Assembly: GCF_000485795.1 (NCBI RefSeq)
Contig: NZ_AXZL01000046.1
Span: 1-63,340, forward strand
Length of the DNA: 63,340 bases
Reading direction: 5' to 3'
From: Shewanella decolorationis S12
GTDB taxonomy: Bacteria; Pseudomonadota; Gammaproteobacteria; Enterobacterales; Shewanellaceae
Part shown: positions 9,250 to 20,067 of the stretch, in pieces
How the letters are laid out: each line of letters starts with the position of its first letter
How positions within the stretch are numbered: position 1 is the first letter of the stretch
Translations under genes and position numbers: made by a program
The notes under the pieces: model-generated
Told to the model about the DNA's origin: nothing
Database searches by the model: none
What the model saw: the letters and a program-made list of their open reading frames with translations, nothing else

Positions 9250-9906
9250 TTAGGATAAAGAAGCGATAAGCGAGTCTAACTTATCTTTAAGTTCAGCCAC
9301 TTGCTCTTCAAGCTGCGTGACTCTCGCTTCCAGTTGTTGTCTATCCTGTTCGTTTAGCGGGTGTGCATCTGCATGGGTGGATGACGCGGCGCTAATTTGC
9401 TCAGCACCTTGGGAAAACAGCTCAGTATAACGACATTCACGCTTACCCGGCTCCCGTGGTAGCTGAGCTAGCACGGGTTTATCTCGCTCCATCAATTGCT
9501 TAATGCAGGCTTCGACTTCGAGCACATCTTTAAAGTCGTGCAGCCTGTTGCTGCGGGTACGCAATTCGCCCGGCGTTTGTGGGCCGCGAAGTAGCAGCAA
9601 ACAGACAATGGCTACCGCCGCGCTGGAAAGTTGTAACTCGCTAAATTCGGTGTTACAGAATCTGTGCTTATATTTGACGACTCGGCTACCAAAGCCGGAT
9701 TGCTCGCTGATTAAGCGCTTTTTATTCAATGAATCGAGGGCATCTTGAACCTGCGCTTCGCTTAAGTCCAATACGGGATCGCGGCTGGTTTTTTGATTAC
9801 AGGCGAGGGTCAGGGCATTGAGTGAAAGCGGGTATTGCTCTGGGGTGGTGACTTCTTTTTCAAGTAGGCAACCGATAACTCTGGCTTCGTGTAACGTGAG
9901 TTCCAT
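9250..9906 (-). CDS. yceH: YceH family protein (DUF480)
   Basis: A 218-residue protein of the YceH family: tandem winged-helix folds with the signature [31 protein letters not shown] split across the N-terminus, plus [13 protein letters not shown]. It ends in a coiled-coil-like Q/E/L-rich helix (about 180-215). No biochemical function is established that I know of. It is separated by a terminator from cvfB upstream. Confidence 0.92.
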   Translation of the reverse strand: MELTLHEARVIGCLLEKEVTTPEQYPLSLNALTLACNQKTSRDPVLDLSEAQVQDALDSLNKKRLISEQSGFGSRVVKYKHRFCNTEFSELQLSSAAVAIVCLLLLRGPQTPGELRTRSNRLHDFKDVLEVEACIKQLMERDKPVLAQLPREPGKRECRYTELFSQGAEQISAASSTHADAHPLNEQDRQQLEARVTQLEEQVAELKDKLDSLIASLS

Positions 9907-9923
9907 ATAAGCTCCAAAGAAAA

Positions 9924-9960
9924 AAGCATGGCTTTGTTATAACAGAGCCATGCTTAATAT
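9924..9960 (-). terminator. Rho-independent terminator after the cvfB-like gene
   Basis: A long hairpin of AAGCATGGCT...AGCCATGCTT (9924-9955) with an inner TGT/ACA extension. On the minus strand it is followed by TTTTTTC. It terminates the transcript from the gene at 10073 before yceH. Confidence 0.75.
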
Positions 9961-10072
9961 CCTAGCGCTTGTCGGTAAACTGAGGTTTAAGGCAAACTAT
10001 TTGTACAAATAAAGCACGAACATGGGGGCAAGAGAGTGCTAAGTCTCGTATTCGGTTGACTATTCTGCCTAA

Positions 10073-10912
10073 TCAGTCTGCTTCCGTCAGGCGTAAGCCA
10101 TCATCGTCGATACTTAATTTGCCCGCTTTAAACAGGCCGCCGATGCTCTTCTTGAAGGCTTTTTTACTCATGCCGAGTTGCTCGTAAATCACTTCGGCAT
10201 CGGTTTTATCGGTCAGTGGTAAGAAACCACCCGCTTGCTTGAGTTTTACTAAGATAATGTGTGCGTGCTTATCGAGCTCTTGCTTACTGCCTTGCTGCAA
10301 GACCAGATCGATTTTGCCATCGCGGCGCACTTGTTTGATAAAGCCTTTAACTCTTTGGCCAAAACGCAGCTTTTGGAACACTTCATTTTGGTAAATCACG
10401 CCCCAATGGGCATGGTTAATAATGGCTTTGTAGCCTAAATCTGTGGTGCCACCAATATATAAGTCAACCTGTTGACCCACTTCGTACTGAGCTGGGGTTT
10501 TATCGAGGAACTTATCGATTTTAGATGAGGCAACAATACGTTCATCCGCGCGGTTAACATGCACGTAGACGAGGTAAGAGCGGCCTTCTTCGATGGGTTT
10601 ATGCTGCTCGCCAAAGGGCAGCAGTAGATCTTTATCTAATCCCCAGTCTAAAAATGCCCCGTAAGGACCCGTTGCCACGGCTTTTAAGTAGGCAAATTCT
10701 CCTACTTGCGCTAAAGGCTTACGAGTTGTGGCAATGACGATATCTTCAGAGTCCAGATATAAAAATACCTCCAGCCAGTCACCGACTTGGCAATCTTTTG
10801 GGGTGGCTTTGTTGGGCAGTAACACTTGGCCAAATTCGTGGGCATTTAAATACACACCGAAGCTGACTTGTTTTACCACCTCAAGTTTGCAGGTTTTTCC
10901 TATCTGTACCAT
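10073..10912 (-). CDS. CvfB/YitL-family S1 RNA-binding protein
   Basis: A 279-residue protein of the CvfB family: several S1-like OB domains (about 5-60, 68-135, 145-215) and a C-terminal winged helix (about 225-275, ILVKLKQAGGFLPLTDKTDAE). Signatures include VGDWLEVFLYLDSED, GAFLDWGLDKDLLLPFGEQ and RVKGFIKQVRRDGKIDL. In Staphylococcus CvfB affects virulence-gene expression; in proteobacteria the role is not known to me. It is monocistronic, with a strong terminator downstream. Confidence 0.9.
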   Translation of the reverse strand: MVQIGKTCKLEVVKQVSFGVYLNAHEFGQVLLPNKATPKDCQVGDWLEVFLYLDSEDIVIATTRKPLAQVGEFAYLKAVATGPYGAFLDWGLDKDLLLPFGEQHKPIEEGRSYLVYVHVNRADERIVASSKIDKFLDKTPAQYEVGQQVDLYIGGTTDLGYKAIINHAHWGVIYQNEVFQKLRFGQRVKGFIKQVRRDGKIDLVLQQGSKQELDKHAHIILVKLKQAGGFLPLTDKTDAEVIYEQLGMSKKAFKKSIGGLFKAGKLSIDDDGLRLTEAD

Positions 10913-11388
10913 GGAACTCTCTATCTAAGGATGTCATTCGGCGGTGATTATAACCGCTTTATCTGTAAACGGCAGCTTCCAGATAGGCTTTTACGTTGAT
11001 AGTCGTAAATGAACAGTCGCGCTGCGATAAAATAATATTGCTGATGTGTGCAAATGTTATCGAATTATCTTGATTGGCTATTAAAAAATATTGAACGCAC
11101 TTAGAGTGTGGATGATATTTAATTTATTGATTTTAAATATATAACTCTGCTTTTTGCTGGCCAGCCTGTTAATGCGGTGTTTATTATATTTTAATGAAAA
11201 ATATTAAATGAGATTCTTGCTTGCATTCTGTGACATTGCGCGGTTTAATTGCGCCGTTTAACGACTTCGCTCGTTACAGACATGACAAATATTACGTGAG
11301 TTGTAATGATTTTATGGTTCACAGGTCATTCACCGTGTAACGTACAATTTATAATGGTTACATGGGGTTAAGAGGAATTGTTTAGCTA
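10913..11388. other. AT-rich gene-free stretch upstream of the speA leader
   Basis: Holds the cvfB-like promoter side and an AT-rich tract (11040-11220). It also holds a small dyad TAACGA/TCGTTA (11259-11276) and a possible promoter (TTCACC at 11329, TATAAT at 11350-11355, 15-bp spacer) for the downstream ORF or leader. No gene seen. Confidence 0.4.
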
Positions 11389-11541
11389 ATGCACAAGCAT
11401 CCATTTTTTGCTCTTTGCCTAAAAGCATCTCAATGCCAGCGCTCAATCGTTGTGCCCTATGACGATACTAGCCTTAAACATCTCACGTTAATCCGTATCA
11501 ATTCTGGCCGCGAAGAAGCCAACAGTCCCCTGTTACAATAA
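11389..11541 (+). CDS. Possible 50-residue small protein
   Basis: An ATG-started ORF (MHKHPFFALCLKASQCQRSI... ending ANSPLLQ). AGAGGA lies about 12 bp upstream, and a TATAAT-like -10 lies about 35 bp before the start. I do not recognise it; there is no signal peptide or motif. It sits about 460 bp upstream of speA, so it could be a leader peptide, an independent small gene or chance. Low confidence. Confidence 0.25.
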   Translation: MHKHPFFALCLKASQCQRSIVVPYDDTSLKHLTLIRINSGREEANSPLLQ

Positions 11542-11552
11542 TCTTGCCTGTT

Positions 11553-11586
11553 ATTAAGTGCGTAAGCGTTTGCTTAGCCACTTAAT
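11553..11586 (+). repeat. Inverted repeat in the speA upstream region
   Basis: ATTAAGTG and CACTTAAT flank an inner TAAGC-GTTT-GCTTA hairpin, separated by a 2x2 internal mismatch. There is no T tract, so it is an operator-like dyad or an RNA stem rather than a terminator. Confidence 0.6.
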
Positions 11587-11729
11587 ATGTAATGTTGTTC
11601 CTTTAGTGTTACCTATAGTTGTCGACATGCTTGAAACCCTCTTTGGATATTTGGGGTCTTGAGCGGTGATGCGACGCCTAATATAAGGGTTTTGAGTGTT
11701 TTTTGACCTCAAAGCGCGCTAAGGTTAAT

Positions 11730-11985
11730 GCCATTGGTGAGAAACCAAGGCGATAAAGGGGAATATAAATTCCATCTCCTACCATCGCCAAAGTAATCAG
11801 AATCTGGGGTCTACCCCGGCTGCGTTAAGGAAAAACGCATCAATGTCACCTCTGCTGGGGGGATTTTGCTGCATTAAACAGGGTGAAAACATCCTAATTG
11901 TATGTCAGGTAACCGTATGATTACCTGGGTTTGTCGAACGGGCGGTCGTGCAAGAATGCAGTGGCCGTTTAACCCATTTTTTTAT
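11730..11985 (+). promoter_or_regulatory. Structured 5' leader of speA with terminator-like hairpin
   Basis: Successive stems are visible. TTGGT/ACCAA lies at 11734-11748. GGCGAT/ATCGCC (11749-11789) encloses GGAAT/ATTCC. CTGGGG-TCTA-CCCCGG is at 11804-11819. TGCGTT/AACGCA (11821-11839) has an AAGGAAA loop. CAGGTAA/TTACCTG is at 11906-11927. The last is GGGTT..AACGG/CCGTT.AACCC (11927-11975), directly followed by seven Ts, 20 bp before the speA ATG. This is the layout of an attenuator or riboswitch-like leader, though an independent small RNA ending here is also possible. I do not recognise a named RNA family. Confidence 0.5.
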
Positions 11986-11996
11986 AGACGGGCTAA

Positions 11997-13916
<1,920 letters not shown>

Positions 13917-14249
13917 TACTGAGTGTGTTAAAAAAGTCGGCCTAGGGACACTTAGGCTGACTTTTGTTTTTTATAGCCTATTATTTTTGCTAGTGCGTTG
14001 CCAAGGTGAGTGTGTTGCTTTTTGCTGGCGAGTTGTAAAGGTGAGTGCGCCAGCAAGGCTGGCACCTTGTAAAAGCTAGCTCGGTGGTTTTATTGCGGCG
14101 CTAGTCGTGTAAAAATAGCCGCGCGAAATTGATGGGTTACCAGTCTCAAAATGAGTTCGCTCGCTTAAATAAGTGTTGCCAGTGAACGGTGAATGACTGC
14201 TATACCAATAGATGCCCAAACAGAGGGATAAGATGAGGCGAACGGCTTG
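13917..14249 (+). terminator. speA terminator and gene-free stretch
   Basis: AAAAGTCGGCCTA/TAGGCTGACTTTT (13932-13965) followed by GTTTTTT ends speA transcription. The remainder holds an imperfect direct repeat of AAGGTGAGTG (about 14004 and 14038) and the promoter region of the next gene. No further gene seen. Confidence 0.8.
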
Positions 14250-15203
14250 ATGTTTTTTGAAGGCGCGGAAAAAAAGCTTGAGATCAGACTCACCCCGAAT
14301 ATGGTATCACTACGCCAACAAGAGTGCGGTTTTTGGTCTACTTTGGTGGCCTGTGCCAATGCGGAAATCCTGTCCACAATCCGTAATCCTGCCTGTGATG
14401 CCTATCTGTTGAGTGAATCCAGTCTGTTTGTCTGGGATGATAAAATTTTGCTGCTCACCTGCGGTAATAGCACCTTAGTGGATGCCGCCTGCCATTTTAT
14501 TAACGCTGTTGGTGTAGAGCATATTGCCGCGCTCTGTTATCAGCGCAAGAATGAATACCAAGCCCAGCTTCAAAGCACGAGTTTTGTGGACGATATCGCT
14601 CAATTGCGGACTTTGATCCCCGGAAAAGCCTTTCGAGTGGGCCATTTAGACTCACATCATCACTATTTGTTTTGTACCGACAATCTGTTTTGTATAGACA
14701 ACCAAGCTATGCTCTCAACCGAGACCTGCTTAGAACTCATGATGTATCACATCCGTGGCGAGCTGGCTGATTACCTCAAGTTGCCCACACAAACCGAGCA
14801 GGGGATTTATCAACGCTTAGGATTGCAGCAACTCTTCCCTGACTTTCAATTTGATATGCACTGTTTCCAGCCTACGGGATTTTCGTTGAATGGGATACGT
14901 GGAGCTGACTATATTACCTTACATATCACGCCATCGACGGGGCAGGGGGATAGCTCCTACGTCAGCTTTGAGACGAATCTGGATTTGACTGTTTATCCCT
15001 ATCCCCTAGTTGCCCAAATGATTAAGCTATTTATGCCCTCAAGTTGGGATCTGATCCGTTTTAACCAGCCGCTTATCACTGCTGGTTTTCCTGAACATTT
15101 ATGTTTAGCACATGGTTCAATTGTGACTGATCAAGGCTGCCAGATTGACTTTAATCACTATCAACAGCCTCAAACTGAAGCATTACAGCCTGTCTTCCTA
15201 TAA
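14250..15203 (+). CDS. S-adenosylmethionine decarboxylase, eukaryotic type
   Basis: Makes decarboxylated S-adenosylmethionine, the aminopropyl donor for spermidine-type polyamines. The 317-residue protein resembles the eukaryotic AMD1/SPE2 family, not the short or SpeD bacterial classes. It has the FFEGAEKKLEI N-terminus. The autocleavage motif LSESS lies at 54-58 (pyruvoyl would form from Ser57 after Glu56). The catalytic Cys of LLTCG is about residue 71, and it has GFSLNG, LHITP and SSYVSFETN (human Ser229/His243 region). I start at ATG 14250; a TTG precedes it. It lies next to speA, but no aminopropyltransferase is in the window. Confidence 0.9.
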   Translation: MFFEGAEKKLEIRLTPNMVSLRQQECGFWSTLVACANAEILSTIRNPACDAYLLSESSLFVWDDKILLLTCGNSTLVDAACHFINAVGVEHIAALCYQRKNEYQAQLQSTSFVDDIAQLRTLIPGKAFRVGHLDSHHHYLFCTDNLFCIDNQAMLSTETCLELMMYHIRGELADYLKLPTQTEQGIYQRLGLQQLFPDFQFDMHCFQPTGFSLNGIRGADYITLHITPSTGQGDSSYVSFETNLDLTVYPYPLVAQMIKLFMPSSWDLIRFNQPLITAGFPEHLCLAHGSIVTDQGCQIDFNHYQQPQTEALQPVFL

Positions 15204-15304
15204 TCTTTTTCCGAATTGAGCTGGTTGTTCAATGGAACAATCGACAGCGAAAGTCGCTGGATGATAAGTGGATGTTTTCGCCACAAGTTGAAAATTTTTC
15301 ATGA

Positions 15305-15335
15305 AAAATGGCCCTAATTTCGGGCCATTTAATGT
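15305..15335. terminator. Bidirectional terminator
   Basis: AAATGGCCC/GGGCCATTT with a 7-nt loop (15306-15330), between the converging AdoMet decarboxylase and bcp genes. The minus-strand side carries a run of Ts. Confidence 0.65.
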
Positions 15336-15437
15336 TTGAGTGCGATTTTTTTGTACAATTGAACCTGAAAAGTTCAAACCGAGCCGTTAGTTATGCATTG
15401 ACCATCATTCAGTAAATGCCTTGCTTAGTATTTACTG

Positions 15438-15911
15438 TTATTGCTGCGCTGCAATTTGTGCCAGCACCACTTGGTGATGATCGCTGGTTTTAAACTTATC
15501 AAACACATGGGCAATGGTGCCGTCGGTATTAATGAGGAAACTTAATCTATGGATACCATCATAGATTTTGCCCATAAACTTCTTCTCGCCCCACACGCCA
15601 AAGGCATCGGCCACGCTGTGGTCTTCATCGCTGAGTAGGGTAAAGTTAAGTGACTGTTTTTCAACAAACTTGGCTAGTTTAGCTACAGGATCTGGGCTAA
15701 TGCCAAGCACAGTCACTTTGTGGCTGTCGAGTTCGGCTTTGCTGTCGCGTAAACCGCAGGCTTGTACTGTGCAGCCTGGGGTTGAAGCTTTAGGGTAAAA
15801 GTAGACTAAAACCGGGCCACGCGTTAAGCATTCTTGTAGGGAAACAGCATTACCCTGTTGATCTTGAAGGGTAAATAGCGGCGCTTTGGCGCCAGCAGTT
15901 AATGTATTCAT
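15438..15911 (-). CDS. bcp: Thiol peroxidase Bcp (peroxiredoxin Q)
   Basis: A 157-residue peroxiredoxin reducing peroxides with thioredoxin. The peroxidatic Cys47 and resolving Cys52 are in KASTPGCTVQACGL, typical of the Bcp/PrxQ class with Cys five residues apart. The start ATG 15911 has an AGAGGA Shine-Dalgarno and lies 3 bp after the gcvR stop, so the pair is co-transcribed. Confidence 0.95.
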   Translation of the reverse strand: MNTLTAGAKAPLFTLQDQQGNAVSLQECLTRGPVLVYFYPKASTPGCTVQACGLRDSKAELDSHKVTVLGISPDPVAKLAKFVEKQSLNFTLLSDEDHSVADAFGVWGEKKFMGKIYDGIHRLSFLINTDGTIAHVFDKFKTSDHHQVVLAQIAAQQ

Positions 15912-15914
15912 CAA

Positions 15915-16466
15915 TTATCCTCTGTCGTTTCTTGAGGTCGTGCCTTCCATGCGTCGAATGGTGCAATCCAGTGCCATCTCCTCGGAGAGTTGATAGATAC
16001 TCTTTTCGAGCTTTTCTAGTTCAACTTTTTCAGGAATATTGATGGTCAACGAAATCGTCTGCGTTTGCTCGCCGTTGTCGAGTTCTTCCGAGAAGGAGCG
16101 GACTGCTGCCAAGTCTAAGGAACGGTCGGCAAGGAACTGGGTAATGCGCTTCATAGTGCCGCGTTGATCCTTACCAGTAAAGCGTACTTCGAGGCGTGAA
16201 AGGTAATTTTGCGGCGTATGTTTAGAGGTGCGCTTCATCACTGTCATCAGTTCTAATTCAACACTAAGACTCGGGAGCAAGCTTTCAATTTTCGTTATGG
16301 ATGCCCACGAACCTGACAACATCATGATTAAGGTAAATTCGTTACCAAATAATGCCATACGGCTGTCGACGATATCGCAGTCACAGTCGCTGGCAAGCCG
16401 AGCTAGTTTACTTACGAGTCCAGGACGGTCTACGCCCATTGCGGTTACGACCAGGAAATTGGTCAT
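15915..16466 (-). CDS. gcvR: Glycine cleavage system transcriptional repressor
   Basis: A 183-residue protein with two ACT domains (about 5-75 and 90-165; FLVVTAMGVDRPGLVSKLARL, VRFTGKDQRGTMKRITQFLAD). In Escherichia coli GcvR binds GcvA and glycine to repress gcvTHP. It lies upstream of bcp and is divergent from dapA, the conserved dapA-gcvR-bcp arrangement of gammaproteobacteria. Confidence 0.93.
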   Translation of the reverse strand: MTNFLVVTAMGVDRPGLVSKLARLASDCDCDIVDSRMALFGNEFTLIMMLSGSWASITKIESLLPSLSVELELMTVMKRTSKHTPQNYLSRLEVRFTGKDQRGTMKRITQFLADRSLDLAAVRSFSEELDNGEQTQTISLTINIPEKVELEKLEKSIYQLSEEMALDCTIRRMEGTTSRNDRG

Positions 16467-16637
16467 GAATTGTCCTCACTTTTTCGATATCATAGAGCGA
16501 AAACTCAGGGTTAGTGCCGAGTTTTTGTGCGGGATGTAATGCTACCATAACTAATTCAATTTGAGACCCCCGTTAATGCTTGTCATTAATGGTTGGCATC
16601 AGTACCATAGCGAATCCTGAAATTTTGGGGAAGTCAG

Positions 16638-17522
16638 ATGATAAACGGAAGCATCGTAGCCTTAATCACGCCAATGAACAGTGATGGCTCAGTAGATTTT
16701 GCAAGTCTTGAAAGGTTAGTCGAATTCCATATTGACCAAGGCACAGACGCTATCGTCGCCGTGGGCACTACTGGCGAGTCAGCGACTCTGCCAATGAATG
16801 AGCACGTTACTGTGGTCGCGCAAACCGTTAAGTTTGCTGCTGGTCGTATTCCTGTGATTGGTGGTAATGGTGCAAATGCCACTGCAGAAGCCATCGAACT
16901 CACTAAGTCTTTATCTAAAGTAGGGGTTGCCGCCATGCTCGGTGTGACTCCTTACTACAATAAGCCAACGCCAAAGGGCTTAGTTGCACACTACAAAGCG
17001 GTGGCAGCGAGCACTGATATTCCCCAAATTCTGTATAACGTTCCCGGACGCACCGCCGTTGATATGAAGCCCGAAACCGTGGCTGAATTGGTGAGTGTAA
17101 GCAATATTATTGGCGTTAAAGAAGCCACGGGCGATGTATCTCGCGTTAAGCGCCTACGTGAGCTTTGTGGTAATGACTTTATGTTGTACAGCGGCGATGA
17201 CGCCACGGCGAGAGAGTTTTTACTCCTTGGCGGTAATGGCGTGATTTCGGTTGCCAACAACATAGTGCCAAAAGCCTTTAAAGCCATGTGTGATGCAGCA
17301 CTGGTTGGCAATGCCGAATTAGCAGCGAGTATTGATGAGCCGCTGCGTGGTCTGTACAGCACACTGTTTTGTGAAGCTAACCCAATCCCTGTGAAGTGGG
17401 CAGCCCACCGTATGGGACTGATTGAGTGTGGCCATATTCGTTTACCTTTGACTGAACTTTCTGAGCAATGTCATGGTCTGTTGTTAGATGCAATGACTCG
17501 TGCCCAGATAGAGGTTAAATAA
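16638..17522 (+). CDS. dapA: 4-hydroxy-tetrahydrodipicolinate synthase
   Basis: Condenses pyruvate with aspartate semialdehyde, the first committed step of lysine and meso-diaminopimelate synthesis. The 294-residue class I aldolase barrel has the pyruvate-binding [10 protein letters not shown], the active-site Tyr in LYNVPGRTA (about 133) and the Schiff-base Lys in IGVKEATGD (about 161). The start has a GGGGAAG Shine-Dalgarno. It is followed 3 bp later by bamC, the usual dapA-bamC pair. Confidence 0.97.
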   Translation: MINGSIVALITPMNSDGSVDFASLERLVEFHIDQGTDAIVAVGTTGESATLPMNEHVTVVAQTVKFAAGRIPVIGGNGANATAEAIELTKSLSKVGVAAMLGVTPYYNKPTPKGLVAHYKAVAASTDIPQILYNVPGRTAVDMKPETVAELVSVSNIIGVKEATGDVSRVKRLRELCGNDFMLYSGDDATAREFLLLGGNGVISVANNIVPKAFKAMCDAALVGNAELAASIDEPLRGLYSTLFCEANPIPVKWAAHRMGLIECGHIRLPLTELSEQCHGLLLDAMTRAQIEVK

Positions 17523-17525
17523 TTA

Positions 17526-18623
17526 ATGTTAAAGAAAGTCACCCCGCTGTTTCTAGTTGCTGCTGTTGCAGCTTGTAGTACGCCATTAGAGCGTCGCCAA
17601 GCTAACGGTGGTGAAGACTATGTGCAGGCTGAGCAAGCGCCAATGCTAAAAATCCCTGAGGGATTAAAAACGCCGCCATACAATAAGGAATTTGAAGTGC
17701 CAGCCTTAGGTCCTAAGGCAAATCCTGCACTTATTGGTAAAAACCTCGATATCCGTCCACCACTGCAAGTGCTGCCAATGGCAGAAGGCACTCATGTGGA
17801 AGAGGGCAGTGATAATATCAAGATCGTGGTTGAATCGATTGATAATAGTGTCGATCTTAAGCAAGAGATCTTCACTAACTTAGACGGTTTCTTTGCAAAA
17901 CAAGCGATTCCTATCCGTAGTCGTGATTTCGATAAAGGTAGTATCGAAACCGATTGGATTGAAAACCGTGAAGTTTTAGAGTCCAGTCTCTGGGGTTCAG
18001 ATAAAGAGTATCTACTGCGTCAGCGCTATCGCTTCGATGTAGAAACTCGTCCACACGGTCGTACTGCAAACATCGTTATCCACTTGGTTGAACACCAAGA
18101 GTTTTATGATGGTAAAGAGCAGGATGTTTTACTCAGTGGTGAAGATAAGCAGCGCTACACCATTGATATGCTAAATAGCGCCATTGCCTACATGAGCGTT
18201 AAACGTGAGCAAGCCATTCAAGCTAACCGTTTGAAGCAGACCTTAGGGATCAATGTGGATTTAGTGACGCCTGAAGAAGGTGCCGCTTATTGGTCAGCTA
18301 AAGCGCCTTACAAGCAAGTATGGGATCGTCTACGTATCGTGCTGCCAGAAATGGGCTTTGAAATAGCCGATATGGATAGCGCTAAGGGCCTGTACTTCAT
18401 CAAGTTTACCGACAACTCTGGTTTCTGGAGTTCGTTGTGGAACGACAATCAATTGTCCTTGAAGGAAGGCAGTTACCGTTTATTACTCGAAGACGGTGAT
18501 AGCCCAGAGGAAACCAAAATCCTGCTGCGCGATGGTGAAGATCAACCGTTGTCGAATGATGTCGTAACTAACGTGTATAAGTCACTGTCAGATCTGATGA
18601 AAGAAGAGCGCAAACTGCGCTAA
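17526..18623 (+). CDS. bamC: Outer membrane assembly lipoprotein BamC
   Basis: A lipoprotein of the beta-barrel assembly machine (BamABCDE). The lipobox VAAC at 14-17 gives Cys17 as the acylated residue. The N-terminal unstructured segment (about 20-95) is proline-rich, followed by two helix-grip domains (about 100-215 and 235-360). Older name nlpB. It directly follows dapA and is followed by a strong terminator. Confidence 0.94.
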   Translation: MLKKVTPLFLVAAVAACSTPLERRQANGGEDYVQAEQAPMLKIPEGLKTPPYNKEFEVPALGPKANPALIGKNLDIRPPLQVLPMAEGTHVEEGSDNIKIVVESIDNSVDLKQEIFTNLDGFFAKQAIPIRSRDFDKGSIETDWIENREVLESSLWGSDKEYLLRQRYRFDVETRPHGRTANIVIHLVEHQEFYDGKEQDVLLSGEDKQRYTIDMLNSAIAYMSVKREQAIQANRLKQTLGINVDLVTPEEGAAYWSAKAPYKQVWDRLRIVLPEMGFEIADMDSAKGLYFIKFTDNSGFWSSLWNDNQLSLKEGSYRLLLEDGDSPEETKILLRDGEDQPLSNDVVTNVYKSLSDLMKEERKLR

Positions 18624-18984
18624 TGCAGCGCTAAGTCACTAAAGGGGCGATTTATCGCCCCTTTTTGTGTCTGCCATTTGAGCACCGCTGGGCGTTATTT
18701 ATACAGAATGGTGTTTCAGGATATTTCTGGCATATATCAATATTTACAGCATGGTTTTAGATAAACTGATTTGAATTTTGATTTTTTTTGAAGTAATTCA
18801 CTAAATACACCAAGTATCCTACTGTGTTATTAATCCTGTTCCCCCTTTCTGACTCAAATTGCTATTTATTACACAATTTGCGCATTTGCCGTAATTTGTA
18901 AGAAAAAGTAAAACGTATTGATGCAATGATGCGAGTGGGTAAACTAGCCGTCACTAATGCGAGTCATCATCATTTGGAAGCCAG
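18624..18984 (+). terminator. bamC terminator and AT-rich RND promoter region
   Basis: AAAGGGGCGAT/ATCGCCCCTTT followed by TT (18642-18667) is a strong Rho-independent terminator. The remainder to 18984 is AT-rich and holds the upstream region of the efflux operon; no gene seen and no clear operator found by eye. Confidence 0.85.
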
Positions 18985-20067
18985 ATGAAAAAAATCATAA
19001 TTATCATCGCCATTTTAGCTGCGGGCTGGTTTGGATACCAAAGTATGCAACCCCAAGAGACGCAGCAAGCAAAAGTTAAGCTCACCCCTAATGTGGTCAT
19101 CGCGACGGCCGCCATGGCCCCAGTGCGTGACGAAGTCGAAGCCATAGGCACCAACAAGGCCTTTGAGTCTGTGACTATCACGCCTAAAGTCACCGATGTG
19201 GTTACTTCGCTCAAGTTTGATGATGGCGATATCGTCAAGAAGGGTGATTTATTGGTGCAACTGCAAAATGCCGAGCAAATTGCCAAAGTGAAAGTGGCGC
19301 AGGTGAAGGTGAGCGATAACCAGCGCGAATTAGCGCGGATCAGCTCTCTGGTGACCAGTCGCACTGTGGCGGAGCTAGAGCGTGACCGCCTGCAAACCTT
19401 AATCGATACCGCCCGCGCCGAGTTAGAGCAGGCGCAATCTTCCCTGAATGATCGCAGCATAGTGGCGCCTTTTAATGGTCGTTTAGGCCTGCGCCAAGTG
19501 AGTGTGGGTAGTTTAGTGACTCCGGGGACGGAGATCACCACACTCGATGATATCTCTAAGATTAAATTAGACTTTTCGGTGCCTGAGCGCTTTATTCAAG
19601 ACCTGCAGCCAGGCAAGCAAGTCGAAGCTAAAGCCGTGGCATTCCCCGATGAAATTTTTAACGGCAAAGTGATTTCTATCGATAGCCGTGTAAACCCAAC
19701 CACTCGTGCTGTGATTGTTCGCGCCGAAATCCCAAATCCTGATTTACGTTTACTGCCCGGCATGCTGATGAAGGTGAAACTCATCAAACGCAGCCGCGAA
19801 GCCTTGATGCTACCTGAGTCGGCGATTATCCCGATCCAAAAAGAGCACTTTGTTTACAGCGTCAATAAAGACAATGTGATTGAGCGTAAGCAAGTCACTA
19901 TTGGTATTCGTACCCGCGGCTGGGTTGAAATCCTCGGTGGTTTAGAGATTGGTGAAAACGTGGTGATCCGCGGCCTTCTAAAGGTACACCCTGGTGATGT
20001 GGTGAAGACTCAATTGGCTGAAAAGTTTAGCTATCTTTCCGATGCTAATACGGAGCCAAGCGTATGA
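18985..20067 (+). CDS. RND efflux periplasmic adaptor (membrane fusion protein)
   Basis: A 360-residue HlyD/AcrA-type adaptor that bridges the inner-membrane pump to an outer-membrane channel. The N-terminus is an uncleaved anchor or signal (KKIIIIIAILAAGWFGYQS). A lipoyl/hairpin region (about 60-185) and beta-barrel and membrane-proximal domains follow (VVSIDSRVNPTTRAV-like text at about 225). The stop overlaps the pump gene by 4 bp. Cargo is unknown, and no outer-membrane factor is encoded here, so a TolC-like protein elsewhere is expected. Confidence 0.93.
   Translation: MKKIIIIIAILAAGWFGYQSMQPQETQQAKVKLTPNVVIATAAMAPVRDEVEAIGTNKAFESVTITPKVTDVVTSLKFDDGDIVKKGDLLVQLQNAEQIAKVKVAQVKVSDNQRELARISSLVTSRTVAELERDRLQTLIDTARAELEQAQSSLNDRSIVAPFNGRLGLRQVSVGSLVTPGTEITTLDDISKIKLDFSVPERFIQDLQPGKQVEAKAVAFPDEIFNGKVISIDSRVNPTTRAVIVRAEIPNPDLRLLPGMLMKVKLIKRSREALMLPESAIIPIQKEHFVYSVNKDNVIERKQVTIGIRTRGWVEILGGLEIGENVVIRGLLKVHPGDVVKTQLAEKFSYLSDANTEPSV

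Noticed and set aside
11821..11839. Hairpin with AAGGA loop considered as a CsrA-binding site
   Set aside because: Single GGA loops are common; there is no repeated GGA pattern as in CsrB-type RNAs, so I kept it only as part of the leader.
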